Shown: positions 37,527 to 52,092, counted from the first letter of the stretch. The stretch is 64,000 nt of DNA from Callaeas wilsoni (GCA_013398955.1 VWPU01003199.1:19692-83691); one strand, 5' to 3'. Made by a program: numbers and translations. Notes: generated from the letters alone by a model not told the origin.

Positions 37527-39235
37527 CTATAAAACAAAAAGAAGAACGTGTAACTGAACTTGCTCTGTTTTGTTCCAAAATTTTGTCTAAGCCTGCTCAA
37601 CTGAGAGCCCAGATTCCCAGTCAGTCCTCAGCTAATTGATATCCTGAGGATTTCTGCCCAAGCTGACTGAAGCAGAGCCTTTCAAAGTTCGCTGAGCCCC
37701 AGTGCAGACAGCGGCACATCTCGCATCTCTGTTAAATCACAAAATACTTTAACCTGAGCCAGTGCCTTGGAAGTTCTATCAAAACTCCTTCTGCATGAAG
37801 AGCAGAGAAGTTTCAAGCAAACAGGCAGATGTTACATGATGTCTGGAAGAGGGCAGAGGTTGTAAAACAAAACAGGCAGACCTACTATGTCGTGGCTACT
37901 GTGTAACCCCACAGCAATGGATACGGGCTGGTCTTTAAAACACTACCACCACAAACAAGAGTTGGTACTCCATCAGTAAAATAAAAGACATGTGTCTTTG
38001 GTCATGACAAATAAAGATGAGAGAGGATGGCATAGCACAACCTCATATGGAATCCTTGCCAAGACTGGTTTTTGTACAGTGATGGTTACTGTGATCTTAA
38101 AAATAAGTTAAACCCGCTAATAGCAATCAATTTCTTAGGAAAATATGTCAAGACTGAAAAAAGGAAGCCTGTCTGTGTTGCATCAAGTGGTATAAACATT
38201 TTCCTTACCTAAAGCCTATACACATATTTCTGTCAGTAAGTGAGCAGCACAAGACTGAAATGTGGCTGGTGCATGATCCTTTTAAGACTCCCATACCAAT
38301 GCCTCTACTCTGTGGCTTTCAGCTTCTTTTGATATGCAGGTCCATACAAAATCTTAGCTGGTAGCTGGGGTCTACTTTAATCTGCTGGGGCAGATCTGCT
38401 ACCATGAGCTCTGCTACTCGTTTTTGGGATCCCTCGGAAGCAGGCTGGAGACCTACAGAATTCATTGTTTGGATCACAATTAGACATTTTGTTTAAAGAA
38501 CAGGTATCTTCTCTTCCTCTCTCCCTCTCTTTTATACCTTTTCCTTTCTTTTATGCATAATACTAAGTACATATACTAGATTACCCTGCTTGCTGAGAAA
38601 GAATAGTTCTGTTTGCCTTCAGATACAAAGGCAGCATGGGAACATATCCATGAACTATGGAAATGAAAGCATTTGCGAGGTGCTTTTTGCCCTTTGTTCT
38701 TTTGCAAAGGGTATTAAGGCAAAAAAGGGAAATATGTGGACTTGGATAAAACTTTTCAGATTCTCACCAGCTCTTTTCCTGCTTCCAGCAGACAGGAAGC
38801 CAAGTCAAACATTACAGCTCATGTCTCTTCCCCTCCCATATGACAGCTCTGCAGCAGTTTATTTGGGCACTCCTGCTTTTCAGCCTAACGTGGTATTTAT
38901 TGTTTATGTTTAGAAACGGCAAAGGAGACCTGGAAACCTTTACATACAGCCACAAACTGGTAGTTTTTAAAAATAAAAGTTCCTACAGAAGTACAACAAT
39001 GGGTTACAGTGCAGAATGCAATCCTAACTTTATTAGGACAAATGCCTTAGAGGACTCAGTACCCATGAAACTGTTTTTCTAACTGGCTGATAGTGATGCC
39101 CATGTCGGTACTGCTCACTAAGCAAATTGGAACTGCTTTCCTTATTTTCCATCTTAACTTCACTGCTGTGAAGCTGGAAACGTGCTCCAGGCTTGCACCT
39201 CAGGGAAACCACTGCACTACTACAGAGCCCTAAGT

Positions 39236-39575
39236 CATAGAACCCTAAAATGGCTTGGTTTGGAAGGGACCTTAAAGATCACATCGCTCCAACACCGGTG
39301 CCATGGGCAGGGACACCTCCCACTAGACCAGGCTGCTCAAAGCTCCATCTAACCTGGTCTTGAACACTGCCAGGGATGGGGCATCCACAGCTTCTCTGGG
39401 CAACCTGTGCCAGTGTCTCAGCACCCTCACAGTAGAGTCTTCCCAATATCCAATCCAAACCTGCCCTCTAACAGTGAAGCCATTCCCCTCTGTCCTATCA
39501 TCCACGTCTTTGTAAAAAGTCCCTCTCCACCTCTCTTCTGGCCCATCAGGCACTGAAAGCCTGTGTCTCCTCTTG
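39236..39575 (-). mobile_element. CR1 LINE fragment, 5'-truncated
   Basis: Reads as reverse complement of the CR1 3' end: TCATAGAACCCTAAAATGG, then TTGGAAGGGACCTTAAAGAT, GGCAGGGACACCTCCCACTA and GAAGCCATTCCCCTCTGTCC. The 3' end is at the low coordinate. The element fades near 39575, as usual for 5' truncation. Confidence 0.92.
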
Positions 39576-42214
39576 TTCTCAAGAAGAATATTACAATGAA
39601 CGCCAACAAAACACTTCTAGCGCTGAAGGCATAATTTCAGTGTCTCTGTGTCATACAAACACAATAAAATACCTACAGTCTAAAGTCATATGCCTCATTA
39701 ATCAGCACAACATTCCAAGCTGAATACTCTTCTCTTATGTTCCCCCTACTTCTTGCACCCCCACTCTTTACACCAGGGCGTTGGATGACTGAGACTTCTT
39801 CAGAAAAAGCAACAGAAGCTACATGACCTAAATTAAGTGGAGTCACAATTTAGGTCTGCTAGTCCACATTCCACTACTGATACACTCAGATGCAAGGACA
39901 ACGTGGGGATCATTTCTTACTCTTGCTTCTCCCGTAGTTTTTCACCAAGGAAGTGAAGCGGCATTGGTTTTGCACTGCTCAAAGACCCCAAAGTTAAAAC
40001 CCAACCTCCTTTCACTGTAGGAACTTACTGCCCTGTGTCCAAGGTTTGCCAAGCCAGGAGGCAAACCTGCAGAAAGCAGGTCATTTGAGCCAGCACATTC
40101 CGAGGGCCACCTCGGCACGGCAGCTCTGCCGACATCCCGTTTCACGCAGCCTGGGAAATCAGTTATGCCCACAGGTGAAACACCGAGGCTTCAGTCACCA
40201 CGTTAGGTCACTCCCTAGAACTCTGCATTCCTGATGGAAACACCCCAAGCGCTTGGAACCCACGAGCAACACGTCAGAGAACATGGAAATTACAGGAGGA
40301 AAGCAAGGGCAGGCAAGAATGATTTGCCAGGTTTCCAGGGTACTTGTGTGCCTTGCTGGCTGTTCTGCAAGTCTGCAGTATCCTGCATGTTTTGTCTCGA
40401 GGCAGCTGATTGCTGACTCAGAAGCTCTGTGAATTCCTTGGCTGCAGCGTTGGGCGAGAAAGACAAAGCCCGTGGAAAAACGCATGCAAGAACAGTGTTC
40501 ACGTTGCTATTTACAATAATAGCAGGAGGTTGTCACTGACTCATGGCTCCAAGTGCCCTCAGGATCTCCAGCACTCGCCCAGGACAAAAGAAACCAATGA
40601 AAAACACAGAGATGCAGGCAGTGAATAATTCCAGGTGGTGGTTCCTTCCCACAGTCACCACAGATGCAGGAATATGAATATTTTATCAAATGCATACACG
40701 AGAAAGAAAGCCCAGTGCCCTACTTCTGCCAAAGGCAAGAGAGAAGAAAAGATTTTGCAAATTCTACACATAATGAATTTGATTGTACAAATTGAAGTTC
40801 TGCAGCAGGTGTTGCAAATGCAGGGCTTGTGTATTTCAGGCAAATAAACCCCCAATACAAGAGTCACCACCCCCTCCCTACATTTCCATCCTAATTTTGT
40901 TCAAAGCGCTCATTCAAGCAATGACTTAAGCCCAGGAAAACAATAAAATACTATGGGAATGTATTTTTCAGCAATCTCTTTTTTCCCCATCAGAAATTAT
41001 TGAGTTAATTCCATCTGCATTCACAGCTTGCTCTCTCTAGCCTAAACCAGGAGTGAATAAAACATTTGCCAAATTAACTGCCCAGCTCCACTTCAGAATG
41101 CCGAGTTTCTCCGAGCACAATTGAAATGCTTTCTTATAGTCGAGTTATTTCACAGCCAGGGAAACACCAGAGACGCACCCATGGCAGAGAAACCTCTGAG
41201 AAGTCAGACATCAAGAAGAAGTGGTAATACCCTATGGAATCTGAAAACAAACTGGTCCATGATCATAAAACTACTCTCCAGCAACATTCCCTATGTCCTT
41301 GCCTCCCTTCCACGGCCCCTTCTGTAGCTTCTGCCTCAGCAAGACTCTGTACCATGCTCTGGAAACTCAGATTACTGCAGTACCCAGGCAGCCAGGACAC
41401 GCTTGCAACTTGGCTAGCAAAAGCCTAAGCACAGATTATAGTTAAGCTTATGCTGCAGACACTGGGGACACCTATTTTTGTCTCTCTCCTCCACCCAGCC
41501 TCCAGTTTTCTTGTAGAAAACCAATTACCTTTGAGACCCATTCCTCGTTGAATCTGGATGAAATTGTTCAAAAGTTATTAAGGATGAACTGAAAAGCAGA
41601 TGAACAAATGGCTCAATCCCGTAAGCCTCCCTTCTTTAGGAAGCCACACAAAAAAATCTTTATTCCAACAAATGAAAGAACTTCGTTTTCATTTCCAAGA
41701 TTTAATTTCTTTTACTTTTAACTAAAACTGAAGAAATGGATTTTCTACAATATGTTCATGACTTTCTAAGTGATCACAGGTATCAAAAAGTGCAGCTTTA
41801 GGGCCGTGGTAAGACTGTGGAACAGATGGCAAAAAGAGGACAATTTTGACAAGAAGAGCTAAAGCCAAAACTGGCAACTATTTTAGCTCCGTATTATGCA
41901 GACCAAGAAGGGGAAAGCAGGAGGACAAAGGCGTGGTTGCCATTGTTTGTAGCTTCCCTTTTACACCAGATGGAAATGGGGCACGTCAGCACTGTCCACA
42001 CCACGTTTTAAGACGGGATTTAGATCTGCTCCCGTTCATAACATTCAAGACTCAAGCAAATAAGCTGTCAAAAAACTGTGTTTTAATAAACCTGCTAACC
42101 TTGATTTGGCGTGCTTCTGCCCACCACATGGGAGAGAGCTTTTTGGGCCTCCACCTCTTTCCTGTCTACCCTCCCTCCCAAGCTACGCCAAAAGTGGGAG
42201 AAAGAGAATGAAAT

Positions 42215-42292
42215 ATGAACTTGGCTGCAAATACAAGAACCTGTTCTTAGCCCATGAACTTGGCTGCACATACAAGAACCTGTTCTTAGCCC
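42215..42292. repeat. 39-bp tandem duplication, two copies
   Basis: Two 39-base units starting ATGAACTTGGCTGCA and ending TTCTTAGCCC differ at a single base. The unit length is a multiple of three but there is no sign of coding use. Confidence 0.95.
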
Positions 42293-43378
42293 ATACGCAA
42301 ACAGTTCATAGAATTCTCATGTCAAGAAAAACTCAACCCAGTAATGACTTGAGAAGAAATGCTAATTATATCTAAGCACATGGAAAAATACAAATACAGA
42401 AGTAGCTACAGAAAATGTTCTGGTTCCCAAATTCACACCAAGGTGCAGAAGGAAAATGTGTACGTTGCTTATTACTAATCATTTCCTCAATGTCACAACA
42501 CGACTGTATTTTGACCTACAAAATACAACCTTTTATCTATGAGAACTCAAAAAACATACTTTGTTGCTGCTGTCATACACAGCTCTTTGATCACAGCACT
42601 CCCTACACTGAATGAGCACTAACAAAGAAAGAGACCAAGAAACAGATCAATGCTTTTCTTTGGAAGAAAAAAAAAAACAAACTTATACCAATGAAGAGGT
42701 AGCTGTCTCCTCATAGGATAAGGGAATGACAGAAGGACATCTGGACAGGTGTCATTCTCACACCACCATGTAACTAAGCAACCAAGTTGAATGTCATTCC
42801 CTCATCTGAAGTGCTTTGAAGTTGTTCCTGATGCTACATTTCAACATGGAAATCCATCCTAAAGTTAGTTCCCACCCAGTTTTACAAGGTGGACTTCCCC
42901 AGAGTTCTGCAAACACTATCTAATAACCCAAGGAAAGTGTCTGTTTAAAAAACAAAACAACAAAAAAAAGACTCCTAGAATTCCCAGAATGACACTTTCA
43001 CAAAACTTTATTTCTATTACTTCAAGTGAGGATAAAACAAATCGATTGCCTTAGCACAGCAAGATATATCAGCTTTTGACACCATATAGGACACGGACCC
43101 ATTCATTTTTCCAAGCCAACATGCTGTGTGTGCCACAAGAAACACCAGAAACACTAGTTTATTGGAAATTAGCTTTACTGAACATTAGAGAACAAGAACA
43201 CTGTTCTGCCCCAATTAGAAATTCTGAGCAGAATCAAGACTGGAGGCAACACACTTTAACGACCTCTGCAGCCCAGTGAGCCAAATCATCTGAGGTCTCC
43301 AGATTCTACCAGAGCACTGATCACCCCAAACCCTTCTGTGGCACAGGGAGAACATAGACAGAGCCTGTATTTGTATTT

Positions 43379-43399
43379 AAAAAAAAAAAAAAAAAAAAA
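43379..43399. repeat. Poly-A run of 21
   Basis: Uninterrupted A homopolymer. No LINE or processed transcript could be identified next to it. Confidence 0.95.
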
Positions 43400-43741
43400 T
43401 AGAAGAAATTCTCAAATGAAACTCACATGAACACATTTGCAAAAATTTATATAAATGAAAGTTTCTATCTGCCAGAACCTAGTACCAAAACACAGACTGC
43501 AATGACCACAGAAGTGATCACAAAGGAAAAAAGGTAATTAACAGGAACAAAGAGACAGATAGAACCATAGGATCTGCAAGCGACAAGAGGAAAAGAAATT
43601 ACCACTCTTACTGAGCACGTAAAATGGTTCAGAGATCTGAAAAATGAAAAGCTCTGGCACCTTCTGCAGTATGTGCTTGCTTCCTGTTATATGCACTTGT
43701 CTCCACTTAACGTGCTTCAGTTCTCCCTTTCATTACCTAAT

Positions 43742-44192
43742 TGTCCAGGGAAGGGAACAAAGCCAGTGAAGGGTCTGAAGCACAAGTCCTGTGAGGAGCA
43801 CTTGAGGGAGCTGAGGTTGTTTAGCCTGGCCAAGAGGAAGTTCAGGAGTGACCATATCACCCTATAAAACCACCTGAAAGGAGGGTGTAGCCAGGTGGGG
43901 GTCGGCCTCTTCTCCCAAGGAACAAGTGACAGGACAAGAAGACAGTCTTAAGCTGTGCCAGAGGAGGTTCAGACTGGACACCAGGAGGAATTTCTTCAAT
44001 GAAAGGGTGGTCAGGCACTGGAACAGACTATCCAGGGTGCTGGTGGAGTTGCCATCCCTGGAGGTGTTTAAGGGAAGACTGGAGGTGGCACTGAGTGCCG
44101 TGGTCTGGTTAACACGGTGGTGTTCGGTCATCGGTCAGACTTGGTGATCTCAGAGGTCTTTTCCAACTTCAGTGATTCTCTGATTCCGTAAT
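43742..44192 (+). mobile_element. CR1 LINE fragment, sense orientation
   Basis: Shows the order expected for the CR1 3' untranslated region: GAGGAGCACTTGAGGGAGCT, TTTAGCCTGGCCAAGAGGAA, AGACTGGACACCAGGAGGAA, GGTCAGGCACTGGAACAGAC and CCATCCCTGGAGGTGTTTAA. It ends with AGTGATTCTCTGATTCCG, a degenerate version of the CR1 terminal repeat. About 450 bases remain. Confidence 0.93.
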
Positions 44193-47100
44193 TCCCCCTT
44201 ACATAAGTGAAAGATTACTTATCACCTAGAGGATGAATTTACCAAAGCCCCCTTCATTTGCATCAGTCATCATGTTTAGCACCTCAGAAGCAAGCTCAAA
44301 GACTGGTCATTTGTGCCAGCATTTACTTTAATCACAGCAGATAGATACCCAGGCTTTTAACTCCAGGGCTCACCCCTCTGTGGTTTGGCAAATCCAGACT
44401 CTCGCAAAACAAATATTCCAGTTACAGACAGTAAAAAATGAACATGGAAAGCAAGTTGTATTTGTGCTGCTTCCAATTCTTAGCTGTAATGGGTGTGGAA
44501 AAGAGGCAGGCACTTCCTGAAAGGAAGTGGTGGAGGACAAGGGAGTTGGAAAACAGGATTAGGAGATTCCTAATTTCACCATTCTCACACAGTCAGCTAG
44601 CTATGGCATTACAAATCCCCTGCACAGAGTGGTTCAAACACATTACACATTATTTAGCAAATGTATAACCATTTTCTGTGGAGGAAGACTGATTATAGAC
44701 AGCAGAGGAAGTTCAAAATTTTGCAATCTTCTTCCCTATACACATCTTGCAAGAGTCTTTTGGGAGCCAAGAAATCTAAGTAAATAGACATTTGAATAAA
44801 AGAGCTATAAAGATTTCTCCAACCCACAAACCACTTCATTTAGAGACTGCTGAACTTTAAAAACAAAACAAATCCCAAGCTTTATTCTAGGACAAGTTCA
44901 GGAAGGGTTGGGATCATGCTATAACCCATGGGTGCAACCTTAGCCTGTATAATTACCACATAAAAGACACATGCAGAATCGAAAAAAACCACCAAAGAAA
45001 CTGGACATTAAACTCAGACCCCCAGAGCTGCCATCTCCTTTTCCTTTACAAGAAAAGTCCAACCAGGAACAGCATCTCAAAGGCTCACCTGCAGATGAGG
45101 GCACTGGTAATCCATCACTCTACATCCCGGCTGTTCGATGCTCCAGTCCGCCCTGTCCCCAGCCCATGCATGGCCAGCAAGATCTAAGCTTCCCCCATCA
45201 GGCTGACAGCCTCAGGCTTCACTGCTGCCAAAGAAAACCCCACAGAGTGTTTATAACCACTCATGGGTGTACCCTGCTCCTGTAACTCACACCGCTGCGC
45301 CAGCCTTCCTTTCTCCTTCCAAGTTATGCGCGGAAATATGTGCTCTTGCAGTCTGTCTATACACCTAGAATCAGAAATAGCAACGACAACAAAACTCGAT
45401 CTAGGTTAGATCAGGCTGTTTCTTAACGCTCTGCAGGCTCCACAGCCATGTACTGTCCTCCCACAGCAGCCACTAGATTAGACCGTAATATACAATTAAG
45501 CAATTTCATTTTGTTTGGCAGAGGAGGAGAATTACACACCTCAGCAAGAGCACTTCTGACCGAGCAGAGTCTGAACAGGGCACCAAGCAGCATTTGAAAG
45601 GAACCAGAAGGAGACTACTTTCCATCATGGCTTATCTTTTTTGTCAGATTCACTATGGAGTTACACCGCATTTTTACAGTAAAACTTATTTATTAGACTC
45701 TAAAGGCATGGGGCTTCTAGATAAAAAGAGAGATACTGACCATGCTCAAATCCCAGTTTGTCACAGGAAGAAAACACACCCACACAATAATCCTATAACC
45801 TTTATTTCATAAATTAGATCATTTGGTTGAGGTCTATTCCACACATCCCACAAACCACCTCTATAACCTCTCCCAGGCTGCGTTCCTGTAGACATGACTT
45901 TATTTTCAGAGGGAAAAATGTCTTTATTCCATCCTTTCCTCAAAACACTCTTACTGTGCTTACAGTTTGGAGTTCTTGACAGTATCTTAAACTTAGTTTA
46001 GTATTAACCCTTGACAAATTTACTCATGTAAATCTTTCCTCTTTCCAAGATAAGAATACCAACCCTTGGCACTCTGGCATGCTCCACAGTACTCAGCAAG
46101 AATAATAGTTTTCAAAAGCAAAGCAAAATCCAACCCTTAGCAACTGACAAACTGTGAGACCATTAAATGACAATTGATCAAATCTAGCAACTTAATGAAA
46201 GTTTGTCTCTATTACACAATCCAGTGTGTCTAATGCTTCCTCATCGTTCATTTTCCTCATGAGTACAAGGAAAGCTTTTACCAGGAGACAGGAATGTATT
46301 GTAGGCAAATAACCAGTTCAACATTTTGGTTCAGCCTTGACAAACAGATAGAATAAAGAGGTTACATTTTCTCATGCTACAAAATATACCAGAACCTTGA
46401 AAAGTAATCCAAACTGTAAGTAGAGATTGGCAAAACCAAAACTCGCAACATCAGACTTACAGCTCTGGATATCAGATAATACCAATTGCACATATTGTTA
46501 AATAGGTTATAAATAGTAAGCAGGCAGCACCTTCCCCGCTTGGCTGGACATCTGACTCTCAGTAAACACTGAGCAGTTCCAACTGCCCAGATAGCGATTT
46601 CCCTGCAGCCGTGGAACCTGCAGGATGCCTCTCTCAGCAAAGACCATGCCAAGCTCAGTGCCTGGAGCGAGTGAAAATCTGTTAGGAAATCGGTTAGAGG
46701 AAAGAGGTGGAGGTGGTTCGTGATTTACTCTCCTCTCCCTGAGGCTTTGGCAAGCAGCTCCTGGAAGAAGATGGCACTCATCACTTCCAGAGGCAGACAT
46801 CACCAGTCTCCTCAAAGACAGCTGCACTGGTGGGGACATGAAAAGACTTGGTACGAATTAGTCAGAGATTAAATCCAACCTAAGCGTAAGGACGCCATCA
46901 GCAAAATTTGTTCCTAGTAGCGAGGACACATAAAAGCTTCACTCTTCACCTTTCATCCTCAAGGACTGTTCTGTCTGGTCTTTTTAATTCCATCCTCCTT
47001 TGGATAAAGGCCATTCCTCTGCAAGGATATCTAGGGGTCTGAGGCAGAGAGCTGGAAGGTTCAGCTGAGGATATCTGGCAGAGAAAGTAGCGCTGTGAGG

Positions 47101-47727
47101 GGGCACGAGCATTGCCTTTGCTTAGTGCGGCTCTGAGAGCCCTCAGCAAGGGACCTACAACCACTTTTTGTGCAACACATCTGTGTGCACCTCCTTAACA
47201 GGCAAAGCTCTCCGTGCTCACAGACTGCGTTGTGAGACAACTTCTGCCCAGCATGGTTTGACGGGACCAAGGCACTGCTGTGCTGCTCACAGGCCAGGAT
47301 CTGTCCTGCAGGGCACTCCAGCATTTCCACCGGCAGATGATTCAGTTCTGGACCTTGGACTCAAACTGTGTAACTTCCACAATCTCTTATTCCATAACAT
47401 CCTGTATTTGAGCACTAGCTAGAATGACCCTTTTCCAAAATGCTTCTAATGCAGCAAGAAGGAGCACAAGAGACTGCAGGTCACTTGTGACTTTCTCAGT
47501 GACAATAGCAACAGGCTGCTACTGGCATATCTGGAAATGAAAAATACTGAAATTAAGAAGTGCTTTCTTCAACTTCATTAAACTTCTGCTTTCAGGCTCA
47601 GTCAGCCAGAATGGACTGGGCAGCAGAGCACAGCTTTGTAAACTGGGAATGACCAAGAGTGGTGGCAGAACCATAACATGACAGTAGCTGCTTTCCTGGA
47701 AATCCATATGGTGCTCCTGGAGAGCAT

Positions 47728-47945
47728 TAACTGTACAGAACAACCTGGTGCCTTCAACATCTGAAAACTACCCTCCTTCTAGTTGCTCACTAGCAATAAA
47801 CTATTTAATATCTATCTATTTACTATTAGTTTATGCTAACTGTACAGAACAACCTGGGGTCTTCAATATCTGAAAGCTACCCTCCCTCTAGTTGCTCACT
47901 GGCAATAAACAACTTAATATCTATATATTTACTATTACTTTATGC
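47728..47945. repeat. 109-bp tandem duplication, two copies
   Basis: Copy 1 (47728-47836) and copy 2 (47837-47945) align without gaps, with about ten differences (roughly 91 percent identity). Both start TAACTGTACAGAACAACCTG, and a TAAC after copy 2 marks the start of a truncated third unit. This is older than the 120-bp duplication and intergenic or intronic. Confidence 0.95.
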
Positions 47946-48289
47946 TAACAGAAAAAAATACTGATATTAAGAAAGCTTTGTTTTCTCCAATTTGAGAACT
48001 GAGAAATGTAAAGAATTTGTTTTTTATTACATTGGTAGCTACCAGTAAAATGCATGTCCTCTCTCCACTCCCCTGTCATTTCCCATACATACACCCCAGA
48101 AATCATCACAAATAGTGTTTTTTCCATGGATCCAAAAGATCTGGCTAACTGTAGGGAAAAAATTCTTAATCCCTGAGACAAACCAGAAAACTCTTCAGTA
48201 TTTGGTTCTTGAAATGCTTGGGCATGACCACAACTAATAAGCAATGTTTGCTTTTAACCCTTCATTTTTGTAAGACTCCTGTTTATTTT

Positions 48290-48400
48290 TTAGGATAGAA
48301 CAGACTATGTCAGTTGGAAGAGCCCTACAGTGATCATCTGGTCCAAGTGGCTGCCTGAACAAAAGTTAGAGTGTGTTGTTAAGGGCATCATCATAATGAA
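48290..48400 (-). mobile_element. Short decayed CR1 fragment
   Basis: Contains CAGTTGGAAGAGCCCTACAG, TGATCATCTGGTCCAAGTGG and AAAAGTTAGAGTGTGTTGTT, resembling the reverse complement of the 3' end of an older CR1 subfamily. Only about 110 bases are recognisable. Confidence 0.65.
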
Positions 48401-51400
48401 AGTTCATTTCCCTTCCCTGGCTGACACCAGCGGCTGGGCACGCACCTTCTGCAGTAACTTCTGCCTTATGTTCTGTAACTATAGGGAATAACAGGGAAAT
48501 GCTCATTTGAAGAGTGAAAGGCAGACAAAAGGATCTAATGCTGATAAAAATGGGCAATTTCCTACCCTTATCACACTGTGGACAGTGAGATTATTAATGC
48601 TTTACGTACCATCCCTGTTATCAACTCAGACATTTCTTCCTGAGCCAGTTGTTTTTATGATCAATAGCTTTCTTTTAATTTCCAGGCCAAGTTTATACGT
48701 CTCTGTTCCTGTGATGATGCTGACCTATGCATTAGCTTTCCCTCCCTTCCCACATATATTTATAGACAATGCCACATCTCCCCTTGATCTTCATTATGCT
48801 AAGGTCAAATCAAGCTCTCTTGGACTAAGATAGGCTTTCTTTTCCTAGGCTTCCCGAGGAAAAAACTGCATATTGTTGGGTATGGGGTGGGGAGTTCAGG
48901 GGTTTGAAAGGTGGGAAGGTTGTGTGATCTTAAGAGGAATTATAGCTGTACAGTGTATTTGACCAGATGAGTTCTCAGAAGAGAATGGCACAACAGGGTG
49001 TACAGTACATCCCTCTCCTGCCCATTCTGGGATTGCTTTAGCCTCTTTCACCTCTACACTCCACAACTAGCATACATTTTAATGTACTCATTGATCACTA
49101 GGATCACTCTTTGTCCTTTCTTGGTCATTTCCAAGTGAAAAGACATCAGATTGTCTCACACTATTGACTTTAATTTCATGTGTATCCTATAAATTCTAGT
49201 TCTTTCTACAGAATACCAATGTAAAGGTAGAGTTGGTCTCACAGGCAGAGCAACACACCCCAATCCTTAAAGAGCAGGAACAGGAACCCCTTCCCCTCAA
49301 AACTAGTTTCTTCCCCTTCTAAACACAATTTGGTACTTTTTGTAAAAGAAACAAATACGGTACTTGGATGCAGCAGTCTTTTCAGAAAAAAGATGCAATA
49401 TCAATGCCATGGGCCACGAGACTGGTGGAGCTTCACGTGGAAGATTCCCACAGGCTGTGGTCAGCACTTGTGATCATCCCTTCCAGTCTCCTCTACTTCC
49501 TGACCTACTTATATCAATGTCATAAATAGGGTAGAACTCCTCTAGGAGTGGCAGAAAAATGTGTTGGCTTTTGTCCTGCAATTCAGTGTTTGAAATTACA
49601 GAAGTGGGGTTCTAGAGCACTCTCCAACAAGAAAAGCCCAAGGCAATTACTCAGTTTATTAAGAGAGTACAGTTTTCTGAGACTGAAAAGAAAGAGACCA
49701 CATGCTAGGATTTGCCTCCAGACTAGTCCAGTGCTTTGATATTACCGGATAGATGTAGACACGACAATATATGCACAGTTGATAAGTCAAGCCAGAATCA
49801 CATGCTCCTAACCATGACTGCAAACGTGTATGCAAAGCAAAACAGCTTTACTGAAGGTTCATTGAAGGCTGTGCAAAATTACTGGGTTCAAGGCGTTTAG
49901 CTGCATGAATTTCTGTGAAAGCAGCTGATACTGTAGCCATTTCTGTAACCCTCTGTCCTCTGACAAGTGTTGTGTGGGGTGGGAAGAAGTGTGAGGGAGG
50001 TGACCCTGTCATTTGAAACTCTGTTTCCTCGACAGGATGGATGAATTTTGCTTCTTCCTTCATTTTAAAGAATTACAGCCTTGAAAGCTGAAGGCGGCAA
50101 GAGACTTCCAGAATTTTGCCTGTGTGCATGGAGCTGCCAGAAACAGTGTTGATAACAGCGTTGTTTTGAAAGGCTGTTCATACAACTTCAACAAAACTGT
50201 GCTTTTGGTGGAACAGCATACTAAAAGCTGCTGGTAATGCTCCTGCATGTTGTTTACTTTGGAAAATGAAATTTGAATGTTGCTCTCCCTCAAAGGCATA
50301 GCAATGCTACGCAAAGAAATACTTCAGGCACTTTATGCCACATCTGTGTCCCCACAGCTAATAAAGGAATGTAAGATGACTACAAGCTATGCGGGTTTAA
50401 TCACTTCACCAAATTACATAAGAGAATTTAAGAGATAAGTCCTGTTCTAAGTGCTCCAAGCATATATGTTGCCCAGGAGTCCATTATCCCAAAAGGACAA
50501 AAAATTATTTTGTGTCTTCGAATAGCTTTTAGAAACATCTAAAATACCCCAACAGTGTGGTTGATTCAGCATGGCTCTAATCTGATCTTGAACGAGCTCA
50601 GTTTTCCCTTTTCCACATATGCTATGGAACAGTGACTTCACTTTCATTAGTCCCCTGGCTAACTCCTTAGATCTGACAGTAATACAGCCATTAAGCAGAT
50701 CAGCAGGGTCTCAAGTTCAACAGAAAGATCAGTATTTAGACATGTCTGTGACTTCAGTCCAAGACTGATGACACGCTTACAAACAGCCATAGATTAGATG
50801 CAGTGGTATCTTAGAGAAACACAACAAAGCAGCAAGTTCACAGTACCCAGCTGCAATGAAATGTGAAACCCTGACCTTGACAAGTGTAACACAGCATTGT
50901 TCACCGGACACAAGAGGTGCTCCCTTCTGCAGCTCGGGCTGCTGCCTGCTCCAGCGCTTCCACGTGCCCCTACGCCCATCACAGCTGCTGGTTTTGGAGA
51001 AAACTGCCTGCCAGGGTATTTCATGGAGGGTCTGGAGCTCATCTCACTACACACTGCGAGAGTGACCCTGGGGTTACTCAATATTCTGGTATCTCAGTAA
51101 CTCTCAGGACACACTGGAGAGAACATCTGTGGTACCCACGCACTTCTCCATGGACTCACCCAGCACCTACTGACTCTGTGTGCCTGGATCTAAGCATCAG
51201 GCTCCCACGTTCCTCTGCTCCAGAGGACAATGCAGTTCACTTCTAGCACAGAGCTATTTATTACTTACACCGCATGCCACATTAACACGAGCCTCTGTAA
51301 GTATGTTTAGAGCAAGGTAACACCTAATGAAAATGGCCAACAGAACACGTACCTTGCTATTAAAGGCTGCTTTTCCTGGAAGAATTTAAAGCCGCGTAGG

Positions 51401-52092
51401 GAATGCATGGGAGAAGCTGACAACACCGCAACAGCAACCTGCAGCAAGGCAGGTGTGGATGCAAAACACCTGCAAACAAACTCAACCCGTTACTAAAGGT
51501 GAGTTTGACTTTCACTTAACAACTGAACATCACACACAATCTGTGCCCACATCTATTTCAGTCCTGCCTCGAGTCGGCCTGACAAGTGTGGGGTGTGATG
51601 TCCCCAGACACAAAAATGACCACTCAAAGTGAAGAGGAGCAGCTTTCACTCTCTCTCTGACCGGAATGACCAGGCTGGATGGCTCATTCTCTCAGTAGCC
51701 TTTTCTACAGATACAATGGAGCACAGAGAAACTTCCAGCACACTCCTCTCCTGGCTTCCTTCACTGAACACGAGCAGTTCCAACCTGGTGATGGAAAAAC
51801 AGCCCATGTGCATGCAAAGAAAAAGTAGCCTGTCCCACCTAGGCTACACTCAATTACTGGAGTCAGTATTAAGGTGACCCAGACAGGATTAAGCTGGAGG
51901 CCTGCCATATCATTAGCTTTCATCAGATCAATATTTGGCTGCAGAAAAAGACAGCTCATTTCTAGGGGAAATGCATCCATGTTTCTTTTTCTCTTCTTGG
52001 TTAGGAAACTTGATTTGGCCATTGATCAGGGAAGTACACCAATCCATATTGTTTAAAACTCTTGCTTCAGGAGTTCTTTCAAACTAAGAAAT

